Shown here one piece after another: positions 43,891-51,964 of a DNA stretch of 64,000 nucleotides. Each line of letters starts with the position of its first letter. The stretch's first letter is position 1. The notes beneath the pieces were generated by a model, which searched no databases, had not been told where the DNA came from, and saw only the letters and a program-made list of their open reading frames with translations. Source of the stretch: Lyngbya sp. HA4199-MV5 (GTDB lineage: Bacteria; Cyanobacteriota; Cyanobacteriia; Leptolyngbyales; Leptolyngbyaceae). The stretch lies in NCBI GenBank assembly GCA_019359375.1, contig JAHHHL010000015.1:62001-126000 (forward strand), in the 5' to 3' direction. The position numbers were made by a program, and so were the translations under genes.

Positions 43891-43951
43891 AATGTGTCAC
43901 CTTCCTACGATAGAGTCTGTTGTGCAGTCTGCTCAGAACCTTGAGGGCTAG

Positions 43952-44091
43952 GGCGTGTTTTAAAGCCCTTGATCCTCCCCAACCCTCCTTAAAAAAGAGG
44001 GAGCCGAACCACTCAAAGTCCCCCTTAAAAAGGGGGATTTAGGGGGATCACCAAGAGTCAAGGAAAAGACTCGAAGGCTTTAAAGCACTGC
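43952..44091. mobile_element. MITE-2, copy 1, overlapping the glycosidase 3' end
   Basis: 140 bp between two CTAG tetramers (43948-43951 and 44092-44095). Ends: GGCGTGTTTTAAAGCCC and the complement of GGGCTTTAAAGCACTGC-like right end (as GGCTTTAAAGCACTGC). Internal CCCTCCTT and GTCCCCCTT / AAGGGGGATT hairpins match copies 51708-51848 and 57036-57176, with some divergence. It has replaced the last codons of the glycosidase gene. Confidence 0.85.
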
Positions 44092-46769
44092 CTAGGATGA
44101 TGTTCCGCATACTGCTGAATCAGGTTTGCCACTAAACCTGTCCAACCAGTTTGATGACTTGCCCCAATGCCTGCGCCGTTGTCGCCGTGAAAGTACTCAT
44201 GGAATAAAATCAGGTCATGCCAGTGGCGATCGGTTTGAAATGTCTCCATGCCGCCATAGACGGGGCGTTTTCCAGCATCGTTTAAGAATGTCCGAATTAA
44301 TCGCTGCGATAACTCATTTGCCACTTGCCAGAGCGTCATCATCTGACCGGAACCTGTGGGACATTCCACCTTAAACTCATCACCGAGGTAGTGATGATAT
44401 TTCTGTAGCGACTCAATGATCAAGAAATTGATGGGAAACCACACAGGACCGCGCCAGTTAGAATTGCCGCCAAATAAGCCTGTGGTGGATTCTGCGGGGT
44501 TATAATCAACGCGATACTCGTTGCCGTGAACTCGTAGAACATAGGGATTGCTGGCATGGAATTTAGACAAGGAGCGAATCCCATAAGGACTCAGAAATTC
44601 GTTCTCATCCAGCATTGTTTCAAGGATACGCCGTAATCGACTCTCTCCTGCGATCGCCAGTAGAATCCTACCCTTTACACCTCCTGTTTCCCAAGTCACA
44701 TTTTGGGTTAAGTCAGGGCGATGTTGCATAAACCACTCAGTCCGTTGTTTGAACTTAGGGAACCGTTCGAGTATTTCCGGTTCTGGAGCAGCAACGGCAA
44801 ACAAGGGAGCTAGCCCGACGACTGAGCGTACTTTCATCAGGAAATGCCGACCATCGGGGATGTGCAATGCGTCATAATAGAATCCATCTGTCTCATCCCA
44901 TAAGGATAGATTGGCTTCACCGATTCCATCAATGGCATCAGCAATATAGAGAAAATGTTCAAAAAACTTGCTGGCAATGTCTTCATACGTTGCATCTTCT
45001 TTGGCTAGCTCTAACGCAATTTCCAACATATTCAGGCAGTACATGCCCATCCAGCTTGTGCCATCTGCCTGATTGATATAGCCGCCATTGGGCAGTTTCG
45101 CACTGCGATCGAACACGCCAATGTTGTCCAGTCCTAAAAACCCACCCTGAAAGACGTTATTGCCTTCGACATCTTTGCGATTGACCCACCAGGTAAAGTT
45201 GAGCAGTAGTTTCTGGAATACTCGTTCCAGAAAGGGGTGATCGGTGCGACCATACATTTTTTGCTCAATCTGATAGACTCGCAGGGCTGCCCAGGCGTGA
45301 ACGGGAGGATTGACATCGCCAAACGCCCACTCGTAGGCAGGCAGTTGCCCGTTGGGATGCATATACCACTCTCGCGTCAAGACACTGAGCTGACGTTTAG
45401 CAAACTCTGGATCGAGCATCGTCAGAGGAATGCAGTGAAAGGCGAGATCCCACGATGCAAACCAGGGATATTCCCATTTGTCAGGCATGGAAAGTACGTC
45501 ATCGTTATAGAGATGCGTCCAGTCATGATTTCTACCGTGTTTCCGTTCCACTGGAGGTGTCGGTTCTGTCGGATCGCCATTCAGCCAATCATGTACCACG
45601 TAATGATAAAACTGCTTATTCCATAACATTCCAGCAAATGCCTGTCGCTGTACCGATCGCATCTCTTCGGCCATTGGCAACGGACAGATGCGCTGATAGA
45701 ATTCATCTGCCTCTTGTTGGCGATCGTGAAAGATGGTCTCAAATTCTGAGCCAAACAAGCTGGTGGTGTTACCATCAGGGGCATTACCATTATGGACAGC
45801 AACCTGGGAGTCTTTCAGTCGCAGATGTACTGTCTGCGTGGCACCCGGAGCGATCGACAACTGATAATGTGCCGAGCATTTTGTTCCGGTTTGACTGGGA
45901 TTAATGGCATCTTTGCGATTGTGAATGAGATAATCGTTGATGCCGTCTTTGACATAGGGTGAGGCGTTGCTGGCTCCAAACAGGCGATCGTTGTTTGTTT
46001 CATTATTCGTAAACAATAAATCGGGAACATTATCACAGTAAAGCCATCGGGTTCCCAGTGTGGGATGAACTGCCTTAATGACGCTGAAATGATCTGTTGC
46101 CTGGTCAACCGTCAACCAGGGCGTTTCCTGATTCACTTCCCAAGCCCAGGTATTCCGAAACCAGAGCGTTGGCAGCAGATGCAGTGTTCTCGTTTCTGTT
46201 CCTGGATTGACAATTTTGATTTGAATCAGAATGTCTTCAGGTGATGCTTTAGCGTACTCGACAAGTACATCAAAGTAGCAATTGTCATTAAATATTTCCG
46301 TGTCTAGTAATTCAAATTCAAAGTCTTGCCGACTTCTACGACGATTCTCTTCAACCAATTGAGTGTAAGGAAAGGCTCGATGTGGATATTTGTAGAGATA
46401 CTTCATGTAGGAATGCGTTGGAGTATTGTCTAGATAAAAGTAATACTCTTTGACATCCTCCCCGTGGTTGCCTTCGTTTCCGGTTAATCCAAATAATCGC
46501 TCTTTGAGAATCGGATCTTCTCCATTCCAAAGCGCGATCGCAAAACACAACCGCTGATGGGTATCGGAAATTCCGGCAATCCCGTCTTCTCCCCAACGGT
46601 AAGCCCGCGATCGCGCCTGATCATGGGGAAAGTATTCCCACGCCGTTCCATTAGCGCTGTAATCTTCGCGCACGGTGCCCCACTGACGTTCACTCAGATA
46701 CGGTCCCCAGCGTTTCCAGTAGGCGGTGCGTTCTTTGTCCTCTTGCAGTCTGGCTTCTTCTTGAGTCAT
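44058..46769 (-). CDS. MGH1-like glycoside hydrolase (GH63-related)
   Basis: 903-residue (alpha/alpha)6-barrel enzyme resembling mannosylglycerate-type or GH63-like hydrolases. Blocks include [60 protein letters not shown] (catalytic-type Asp), [40 protein letters not shown] and [20 protein letters not shown]. No signal peptide, so cytosolic, perhaps for an internal compatible solute or glycan. The final 11 residues ([10 protein letters not shown] and neighbours) come from MITE-2; without it the frame would end about 12 codons later. Eight bases from the next gene upstream. Confidence 0.9.
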   Translation of the reverse strand: MTQEEARLQEDKERTAYWKRWGPYLSERQWGTVREDYSANGTAWEYFPHDQARSRAYRWGEDGIAGISDTHQRLCFAIALWNGEDPILKERLFGLTGNEGNHGEDVKEYYFYLDNTPTHSYMKYLYKYPHRAFPYTQLVEENRRRSRQDFEFELLDTEIFNDNCYFDVLVEYAKASPEDILIQIKIVNPGTETRTLHLLPTLWFRNTWAWEVNQETPWLTVDQATDHFSVIKAVHPTLGTRWLYCDNVPDLLFTNNETNNDRLFGASNASPYVKDGINDYLIHNRKDAINPSQTGTKCSAHYQLSIAPGATQTVHLRLKDSQVAVHNGNAPDGNTTSLFGSEFETIFHDRQQEADEFYQRICPLPMAEEMRSVQRQAFAGMLWNKQFYHYVVHDWLNGDPTEPTPPVERKHGRNHDWTHLYNDDVLSMPDKWEYPWFASWDLAFHCIPLTMLDPEFAKRQLSVLTREWYMHPNGQLPAYEWAFGDVNPPVHAWAALRVYQIEQKMYGRTDHPFLERVFQKLLLNFTWWVNRKDVEGNNVFQGGFLGLDNIGVFDRSAKLPNGGYINQADGTSWMGMYCLNMLEIALELAKEDATYEDIASKFFEHFLYIADAIDGIGEANLSLWDETDGFYYDALHIPDGRHFLMKVRSVVGLAPLFAVAAPEPEILERFPKFKQRTEWFMQHRPDLTQNVTWETGGVKGRILLAIAGESRLRRILETMLDENEFLSPYGIRSLSKFHASNPYVLRVHGNEYRVDYNPAESTTGLFGGNSNWRGPVWFPINFLIIESLQKYHHYLGDEFKVECPTGSGQMMTLWQVANELSQRLIRTFLNDAGKRPVYGGMETFQTDRHWHDLILFHEYFHGDNGAGIGASHQTGWTGLVANLIQQYAEHHPRQCFKAFESFP

Positions 46770-46777
46770 GTCAATTT

Positions 46778-47563
46778 CTACTGCTCGTGATAATTGCGAA
46801 TCAGTCCACCATCCACATAGAACGTCGCCCCAGTCACATAATCAGCCGCCGCAGATGCCAGAAAGACAACCATTGGCGCAATGTCTTCTGGTGTGCCTAA
46901 GCGTCCCAGCGGAATATTTTGTTTGAGTGAGTTCAACTTCACTGGATCATTCAACAGTTTGGTGTTAATCGGAGTTTCGATCGCGCCCGGCGCAATGTTG
47001 TTGATGGTGATTCCCAGCGGTCCCAGTTCTACTGCCAGGTTTCGCATCATCATTTTCACACCCCCTTTGCTCATACAGTAGGTCGTGAAGTGAGGGAATG
47101 CCATTTCCTCGTGGTCAGAACTGATGTTGATAATCTTTCCGGTTCGTTTTGTCTGAATTAAATGCTGGACAAAGGCTTGCGTTGTGAAAAAGGTGCCTTT
47201 GAGATTGACGTTGATTACCTTGTCGTAATCGGCTTCGGTGATATCCCAAAAGTCAGCATTTCTGCCATCAACCCCAGCATCATTCACCAGAATATCCAGC
47301 TTGCCAAAGTGCTGCACGCCTTCAGCGACAAGCTTACGAGCATCATCAATTATGCTTAAATCTGCCTGAACAATATGCCCCTTGCAGCCTGCGGCTTCTA
47401 CCTTTGCCAGCGTTTCTTTGGCACCATCCGGGTGAGAGCGGTAATCAATCACAATATCCGTACCCGCTTGGGCTAAGTGGATGGCGATCGCTTGACCAAT
47501 GCCCTGACTGCTGCCTGTGACTAATGCCACTTTCCCTTGTAGGTTCATTGTGTTTTCATCCAT
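46778..47563 (-). CDS. Short-chain dehydrogenase/reductase (glucose 1-dehydrogenase-like)
   Basis: 261-residue Rossmann oxidoreductase. Cofactor motif [20 protein letters not shown] (13-32), NDAG at about 89-92, catalytic Ser in [13 protein letters not shown] and YCMSK (Tyr and Lys, about 160-164), then [13 protein letters not shown] and [16 protein letters not shown]. Ser, Tyr and Lys are all present, so it is likely active. It precedes the glycosidase by only eight bases, which suggests one operon acting on related sugars. The start may instead be ATG 47548 (MNLQGKVAL). The shared promoter block lies about 85 bp upstream. Confidence 0.93.
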   Translation of the reverse strand: MDENTMNLQGKVALVTGSSQGIGQAIAIHLAQAGTDIVIDYRSHPDGAKETLAKVEAAGCKGHIVQADLSIIDDARKLVAEGVQHFGKLDILVNDAGVDGRNADFWDITEADYDKVINVNLKGTFFTTQAFVQHLIQTKRTGKIINISSDHEEMAFPHFTTYCMSKGGVKMMMRNLAVELGPLGITINNIAPGAIETPINTKLLNDPVKLNSLKQNIPLGRLGTPEDIAPMVVFLASAAADYVTGATFYVDGGLIRNYHEQ

Positions 47564-47643
47564 TGTTTCTAGGTGAGGGTGTAGGGTGTAGGGTGTGGGG
47601 TGTGAGCGTTCAGCCGCACGGTGGGGTGAATGCGAATCTACAT

Positions 47644-47690
47644 TAAACTGTGCAACAGCAGCAGATTTTTAACCATTCAAGTTTGTACCG
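47644..47690 (-). promoter_or_regulatory. Shared regulatory block upstream of the dehydrogenase-glycosidase operon
   Basis: Minus strand TACAAACTTGAATGGTTAAA (47668-47687) and CAGTTTA (47644-47650), with the same 17-base gap as upstream of ctaB and the aquaporin. The first part matches their TACAAACTTGAGTGGTCAAG at 17 of 20 positions; the second matches TAGTATA at 5 of 7. Confidence 0.5.
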
Positions 47691-47716
47691 TTAAATAGAA
47701 TTTTTCGGGAAAGAGG

Positions 47717-47947
47717 CTATCGACTTGTGAAAAAGAAGAAGGCAATCAGAATTAAGCTTAATCCCAATGCAGCTAGAACAGCGTGCTCGATCCGTTGACT
47801 TAACATGCCAACGATTGCGGCAATAAGAATAATGATCAAAGATACGCCAATATAAACTGTAACTTCTCCGCCTTTATCGATTAAAGAATCCTTTTGGCTT
47901 AAAGCTTGCTGAATCGATGGTTGAGTGGCGTAAATTAATGTCTTCAT
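47717..47947 (-). CDS. Small two-span membrane protein (76 aa)
   Basis: From ATG 47947: MKTLIYATQPSIQQALSQKD, then two hydrophobic segments (VTVYIGVSLIIILIAAIVGM and VLAALGLSLILIAFFFFTSR). No Shine-Dalgarno is evident. It starts 17 bp after the stop of the membrane protein at 47964, so both are probably cotranscribed. No known family. Confidence 0.6.
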   Translation of the reverse strand: MKTLIYATQPSIQQALSQKDSLIDKGGEVTVYIGVSLIIILIAAIVGMLSQRIEHAVLAALGLSLILIAFFFFTSR

Positions 47948-47963
47948 AAGAAATGATGCAATT

Positions 47964-48848
47964 TTAGTAAATTGAACGCCCCCAGGGGGCATTGAGGTGT
48001 TTATAGAAAAACCAGGTATCGGTGACTAACTCCAACAGGGCGATCAAAACCCAGATCGCTAAAGTCACCATAATTGGCAGGCTGATATCCGGAAGCTTAT
48101 CTTGCAATTCAACAATGCCAAATAGCAACAAAAATAATAACGAAAGACCCAACAGAAAGGACAATCGAGCGATCGCTAGAACAAATCTTCCTATTTCTGA
48201 AGTTTGCTTATAAAGCATGATAAACCCTTCGATAATCTCCTCCATATTGTTAAGAACCAGCAAAATCTGTTGCAAACAAAGACGAGCAGCTAAAGGAAGA
48301 TGCTGTTGGTTTTCAGCCCATTCATCTTTAAATTTAGCCAGTAAGGTTTCTAGTATCACTGCTTCTTCAGCGCTAGCAACAGACGACCAGATTGGGAAAT
48401 CCTTCATCTTTAGGGGCACAAGGTAGTTAATGGCTCCTACTAACATTTCGTCAAACCCTCCCAATTCGGTAGGAAGCGTTGAAGTTAGACAAATTAATTG
48501 CTCAATTTGCGTTTGTAGAGCACGGTAGTAATCCAGTCGTTTCTGAGAGAGCAACTGACTGGTTACGGTTAGAAAAACAATCAAAACTCCTAACAACGCT
48601 GCTAAGGATTGTGCAACCGCAGAGAAAAACTCGATCGCGACCTGTCTCTTGATCATGAGCCAGGAAGCGGGGTGCCGGATCGTAATGATCAAAGTCACCC
48701 CAAAGACAATTGCCATCAGCCATAGCTGGTAACGAATCAATGCACTCATAGAAAACCGCATGAAAGAGCTATCGCCCAGTTGAACCAGGCGTTGGAGTTT
48801 TCGTAGGGTTTCAGAACGATAAAGTGATTGAACTCCCCGGAATGGCAT
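47964..48848 (-). CDS. Hypothetical membrane protein (294 aa)
   Basis: Four hydrophobic segments: two early (QLWLMAIVFGVTLIITIRHP and FSAVAQSLAALLGVLIVFLT) and two late (RFVLAIARLSFLLGLSLLFL and ISLPIMVTLAIWVLIALLEL), with a helical soluble region between (LDYYRALQTQIEQLICLTST, then KFKDEWAENQQHLPLAARLC). It resembles uncharacterised bestrophin-like or DUF-type membrane proteins only in outline. Start ATG 48848. Confidence 0.7.
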   Translation of the reverse strand: MPFRGVQSLYRSETLRKLQRLVQLGDSSFMRFSMSALIRYQLWLMAIVFGVTLIITIRHPASWLMIKRQVAIEFFSAVAQSLAALLGVLIVFLTVTSQLLSQKRLDYYRALQTQIEQLICLTSTLPTELGGFDEMLVGAINYLVPLKMKDFPIWSSVASAEEAVILETLLAKFKDEWAENQQHLPLAARLCLQQILLVLNNMEEIIEGFIMLYKQTSEIGRFVLAIARLSFLLGLSLLFLLLFGIVELQDKLPDISLPIMVTLAIWVLIALLELVTDTWFFYKHLNAPWGRSIY

Positions 48849-48977
48849 GATAAAGACAAAACCTCAGATAAAGCTGTTTTCATTTGCATTCACCACACCC
48901 CACACCCTACCCCCCATACCCGTCGTCATAGGACTGTAGCTTACTCAAGCAGTAACCCCTGTAAGATGGCGATCGGG

Positions 48978-49517
48978 TTAAACAGGAACTGTTTCACTGA
49001 CTGGATGACCCGCATTTTTGAGAATCTGTTGCGCTTGCTCAATCTCCGCATCCGTTCCTGAAGCAATGACCACAAACTTGCCAGCTTTGATTTCTGTCTC
49101 ATACTTCAAGGCTTTCTCCTTAGGAATTCCCAACCCCACGAGAGCACCAACCAATCCTCCAGCAACAGCAGCCCCTACGCCACCGATGATCAGTCCTTCA
49201 ATCCAGCCTGCCAGCACTCCAGCAACGTGTCCGGCAACAATGACAGGACCGACTCCTGGCACAAAGAGCAAACCAACTCCGGTGAGAATGCCAAACAACC
49301 CACCAAAGAAGCTGCCCCAGTAGCCTGCTTCTCCAGCTCCAGCCTTCGCCGTATCTTTCCAGGTGAAAAAGCCACGAACGTGTTCAGTGGTTTGATAGTC
49401 TTTGCCAATGATGGAAATTTTTTGCACGTCGAAGCCTGCTTTTTGCAGGTCTATCACAGCGGTTTCTGCCTCAACATGGGATGGAAAAAGGCTTACAACT
49501 TCATGCTTGTCTGTCAT
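48978..49517 (-). CDS. YflT-like general stress protein with glycine-zipper core
   Basis: 179 residues. N-terminal EVVSLFPSHVEAETAVIDLQ and KAGFDVQKISIIGKDYQ form the heat-induced-stress-protein YflT domain. The middle is a glycine-rich hydrophobic region (WGSFFGGLFGILTGVGLLF, then GWIEGLIIGGVGAAVAGGLV) like a glycine zipper, and the C-terminus returns to KAGKFVVIASGTDAEIEQAQ. A membrane association is likely. Strong GGAGATC-like ribosome-binding site before ATG 49517. Stress function is known for the family only in outline. Confidence 0.85.
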   Translation of the reverse strand: MTDKHEVVSLFPSHVEAETAVIDLQKAGFDVQKISIIGKDYQTTEHVRGFFTWKDTAKAGAGEAGYWGSFFGGLFGILTGVGLLFVPGVGPVIVAGHVAGVLAGWIEGLIIGGVGAAVAGGLVGALVGLGIPKEKALKYETEIKAGKFVVIASGTDAEIEQAQQILKNAGHPVSETVPV

Positions 49518-49648
49518 GGATCGATCTCCTTGAATGAATTAAGAAACACAAACTGATTCGGATCAATATGGCAATTCTCTGTTGAGCACAGTACAAGCTG
49601 GGGAAGGGTGTGGGGTGTAGGATGTGGGGTGTGGGTAATCAACCTGAT

Positions 49649-50029
49649 TTACCCGTCGTGTGTACACGCTTGACTCACGATCGAGCGACCATTCTTGAAC
49701 ACCTCTAGCATCCCCCGTTGCCGATGGTCTCCCCGTCCGGCAAGAACTTGATATGCATAATCACCAGTCCTAAACTTATACACTTGAGCAGCTCCGGTAT
49801 TCTCTCTACTTCCTTTACCTAAGCTCAAATCTCCTAGCGGTCCTGTACCGCGATATAGCAGTTCCTTAGAGCCATACCGTTGCCAAACATTCACGGTGTA
49901 ATCACTTTGGCACTTTAAAGTGAGCAATAAGCCAGCCGTGGAATCAGCCCTGGCAGGTAAGCAAAAATTCGCTAAAACACACGTTGTCAAACCCAACAGC
50001 ACTGTAGATTTCTTCAGTAATGGTTGCAT
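49649..50029 (-). CDS. Exported hypothetical protein (126 aa)
   Basis: Signal peptide (MQPLLKKSTVLLGLTTCVLA, cleavage near PARADS) followed by a small beta-rich domain (LLLTLKCQSDYTVNVWQRYG, then YKFRTGDYAYQVLAGRGDHR and VFKNGRSIVSQACTHDG). Two Cys (CQSDY and SQACT) may form a disulfide. A GGAGG Shine-Dalgarno precedes ATG 50029. I recognise no family. Confidence 0.75.
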   Translation of the reverse strand: MQPLLKKSTVLLGLTTCVLANFCLPARADSTAGLLLTLKCQSDYTVNVWQRYGSKELLYRGTGPLGDLSLGKGSRENTGAAQVYKFRTGDYAYQVLAGRGDHRQRGMLEVFKNGRSIVSQACTHDG

Positions 50030-50059
50030 TATTTCCTCCTGTTTTGAAATTCGTTCAAA

Positions 50060-50443
50060 TTACCCTGTGGTGAGAAGACCGTGAATGAGAATCACCAACA
50101 CAATCAACGTGACGGTGATGTAGAGGCGATCGCGCTGCTGCCAAAAAGCAAAGACTGAAAAGGCAACTCGTGCCACTGGAGTCAAAATCAGCAGCAAAAT
50201 ACCAAGTTGAATGATGCCTCGCCCTCGCAGTGCCAACGTATCTTTAAGCACTCCAGGGATTTGGCGCAAGTCAGCCGGTTCTCCTCGAAAGATGTGATCT
50301 TCAGGAAACTTGTTGCCGTTATGAATCAGGTACAGAATGCCACCGATAATCACGATCGCGGCTGCTAACGTAACTCCCACCCGCAAGAGCACACTGATCG
50401 TAATTTCCACCTGCTGGTCTGTCCATCGACGTGTACTTGTCAT
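50060..50443 (-). CDS. DUF1634 membrane protein
   Basis: 127 residues, three membrane segments (ITISVLLRVGVTLAAAIVII, IIQLGILLLILTPVARVAFS, LYITVTLIVLVILIHGLLTT). Begins MTSTRRWTDQQVEITISVLL, with the family's conserved LRQIPGVLKDTLALRGRGII. DUF1634 genes commonly accompany TauE/SafE permeases, as here (one base apart from the TauE stop), so it is likely an accessory subunit. Confidence 0.9.
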   Translation of the reverse strand: MTSTRRWTDQQVEITISVLLRVGVTLAAAIVIIGGILYLIHNGNKFPEDHIFRGEPADLRQIPGVLKDTLALRGRGIIQLGILLLILTPVARVAFSVFAFWQQRDRLYITVTLIVLVILIHGLLTTG

Positions 50444-50444
50444 G

Positions 50445-51281
50445 TCAAATTCTTCCTGTGATGCCGTTATAAATCATCCCAATACCGATCGCGAGTAGGA
50501 CGATACTAAAGATCACTCGCAGCACAGTCACTTTCGCGCCAACTAACACTTTGGCTCCACCCCATGCGCCTATCAATACCCCTAACAGCACAGGCATACA
50601 CAATCCTGGATCAATGTAACCCCGGCTGAAATAAATACCAGCACTGGCAGCGGCTGTCACCCCAATCATGAAATTGCTCGTGGTCGTAGACACCTTAAAC
50701 GGCAGTTGCATCACCTGATCCATCGCCAATACCTTTAATGCTCCAGACCCAATACCGAGCAGACCAGAAAGCGCGCCTGCAATTAGCATCACCACAAACC
50801 CACCGGGAACATGCTGAACGTGATAGGACTGTTCGCCCTCTAGAGTGGGGTAGCTGCTATCAAGCTTTAAGCGAGTTGCCAGAGGATCGATCGGCAGAGC
50901 AACCGCTTGTGAACGATGCGGTCGATTGCTTAAATAAACGGATGCTAACAACACCACTCCGAAGATGATTGCAATCACTTTTGTCGGAGCCTTTGCTGCA
51001 ATCAATGCCCCCGTGACGGCTCCAAACGTCGTGGCAACTTCCAGAAACATCCCGACCCGGATATTGCTATATCCTTCCCTGACGTAGGCGATCGCGGCTC
51101 CAGACGAAGTGGCAATCACAGACACTAAGGCAGAGCCGATCGCATAGCGCAAATCTACGCCCAATCCCAGTGTCAAGAGTGGCACAACTACAACACCTCC
51201 ACCTAACCCGGTCAAAGCACCCAGTAAACCTGCCAAAATAGAAGCGATAGCAATGACCGCAGTGAATTCAAAATTGTTCAT
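50445..51281 (-). CDS. TauE/SafE family sulfite or anion exporter
   Basis: 278 residues from ATG 51281 (MNNFEFTAVIAIASILAGLL), preceded by GAGAG. Eight or so membrane segments. Repeated Gly-rich motifs LLGALTGLGGGVVVVPLLTL and LSGLLGIGSGALKVLAMDQV are diagnostic. It moves anions such as sulfite or organosulfonates across the inner membrane; substrate here unknown. Possible operator at 51317-51340. Cotranscribed with DUF1634. Confidence 0.92.
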   Translation of the reverse strand: MNNFEFTAVIAIASILAGLLGALTGLGGGVVVVPLLTLGLGVDLRYAIGSALVSVIATSSGAAIAYVREGYSNIRVGMFLEVATTFGAVTGALIAAKAPTKVIAIIFGVVLLASVYLSNRPHRSQAVALPIDPLATRLKLDSSYPTLEGEQSYHVQHVPGGFVVMLIAGALSGLLGIGSGALKVLAMDQVMQLPFKVSTTTSNFMIGVTAAASAGIYFSRGYIDPGLCMPVLLGVLIGAWGGAKVLVGAKVTVLRVIFSIVLLAIGIGMIYNGITGRI

Positions 51282-51316
51282 GGAATCTCTCAAGTGAGGT
51301 GAGTATAGCCATTTAC

Positions 51317-51340
51317 ATTTGAGTGAAGTACATCTCAAAT
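51317..51340 (-). promoter_or_regulatory. Inverted repeat upstream of TauE
   Basis: ATTTGAG (51317-51323) and CTCAAAT (51334-51340) flank ten bases, about 36 bp before the TauE start codon. The geometry suits a dimeric HTH regulator. No regulator gene is adjacent. Confidence 0.35.
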
Positions 51341-51635
51341 TGAGAAAGTCAAGGAGTCAAGTGAATCAGGTGCATATCACTGAGATGAAAAGTGCTATAT
51401 CACTAAAAATCGTGTAAGAAAAAACTGTGTAAGGCAAGATGCCTTGAACGCCCTACAGAGCAGCAATAGCTCATTGTGTACTTCCCGAGCAATGAGAAAC
51501 TGTATCTCTAGTTTTCAATGTAAATCAAACAATATCCAGGCAGGATTGATGAGTTATCTGCAAGTTATAGTGGAAAGGATAAAGGATGAAGGCTGATTGC
51601 CTGACAAAAGTCTTGAAAGGCTGGTAGCTTCGTTG

Positions 51636-51907
51636 CCCACCCGCCCGTGATTAAAATCCGGGCTAATAGTGCGAAACCCGTTAAACCGGGTTGTAAGTTA
51701 CTCCTAGGGCGTGTTTTAAAACCCTCGATCCTCCCCAACCCTCCTTAAAAAGGAGGGAGCTAGATTGTTCAAAGTCCCCCTTTTGAAGGGGGATTTAGGG
51801 GGATCACCAAGAGGCAAGGAACCGACCCAAAGGGTTTTAAAACACTGCCTAGTCCTCTTGAGAGGACTTTCTGCCATTAGCCCGCACTTGCAGTGCAAGG
51901 CGGGTTC
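51636..51907. repeat. Palindromic dispersed repeat interrupted by MITE-2
   Basis: The left arm (CCGTGATTAAAATCCGGGCT, then AACCCGTTAAACCGGGTT hairpin) and the right arm (AGTCCTCTTGAGAGGACT hairpin, then CATTAGCCCGCACTTGCAGT) are inverted in order around 51704-51852 and read continuously when MITE-2 and one CTAG are removed. GGGCTAAT occurs on the left and its complement ATTAGCCC on the right. The 625-bp spacer 51339-51964 has no gene. Confidence 0.6.
51708..51848. mobile_element. MITE-2, copy 2, nested in another repeat
   Basis: 141 bp between CTAG at 51704-51707 and 51849-51852. Ends GGCGTGTTTTAAAACCC and the complement of GGGTTTTAAAACACTGC. By eye it is identical to the copy at 57036-57176 over its whole length, which suggests recent mobility. 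It carries CCCTCCTT/AAGGAGGG and CCCCCTTTTGAAGGGGG hairpins. Confidence 0.85.
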
Positions 51908-51964
51908 AAATACTTGCTAAAAAATTTGTCAGTCAACCAGGGATGAAGGTTCATTCTGTCCTGT

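Noticed and set aside
51716-51898. 60-codon minus frame
   Set aside because: Entirely MITE-2 and host-repeat sequence.
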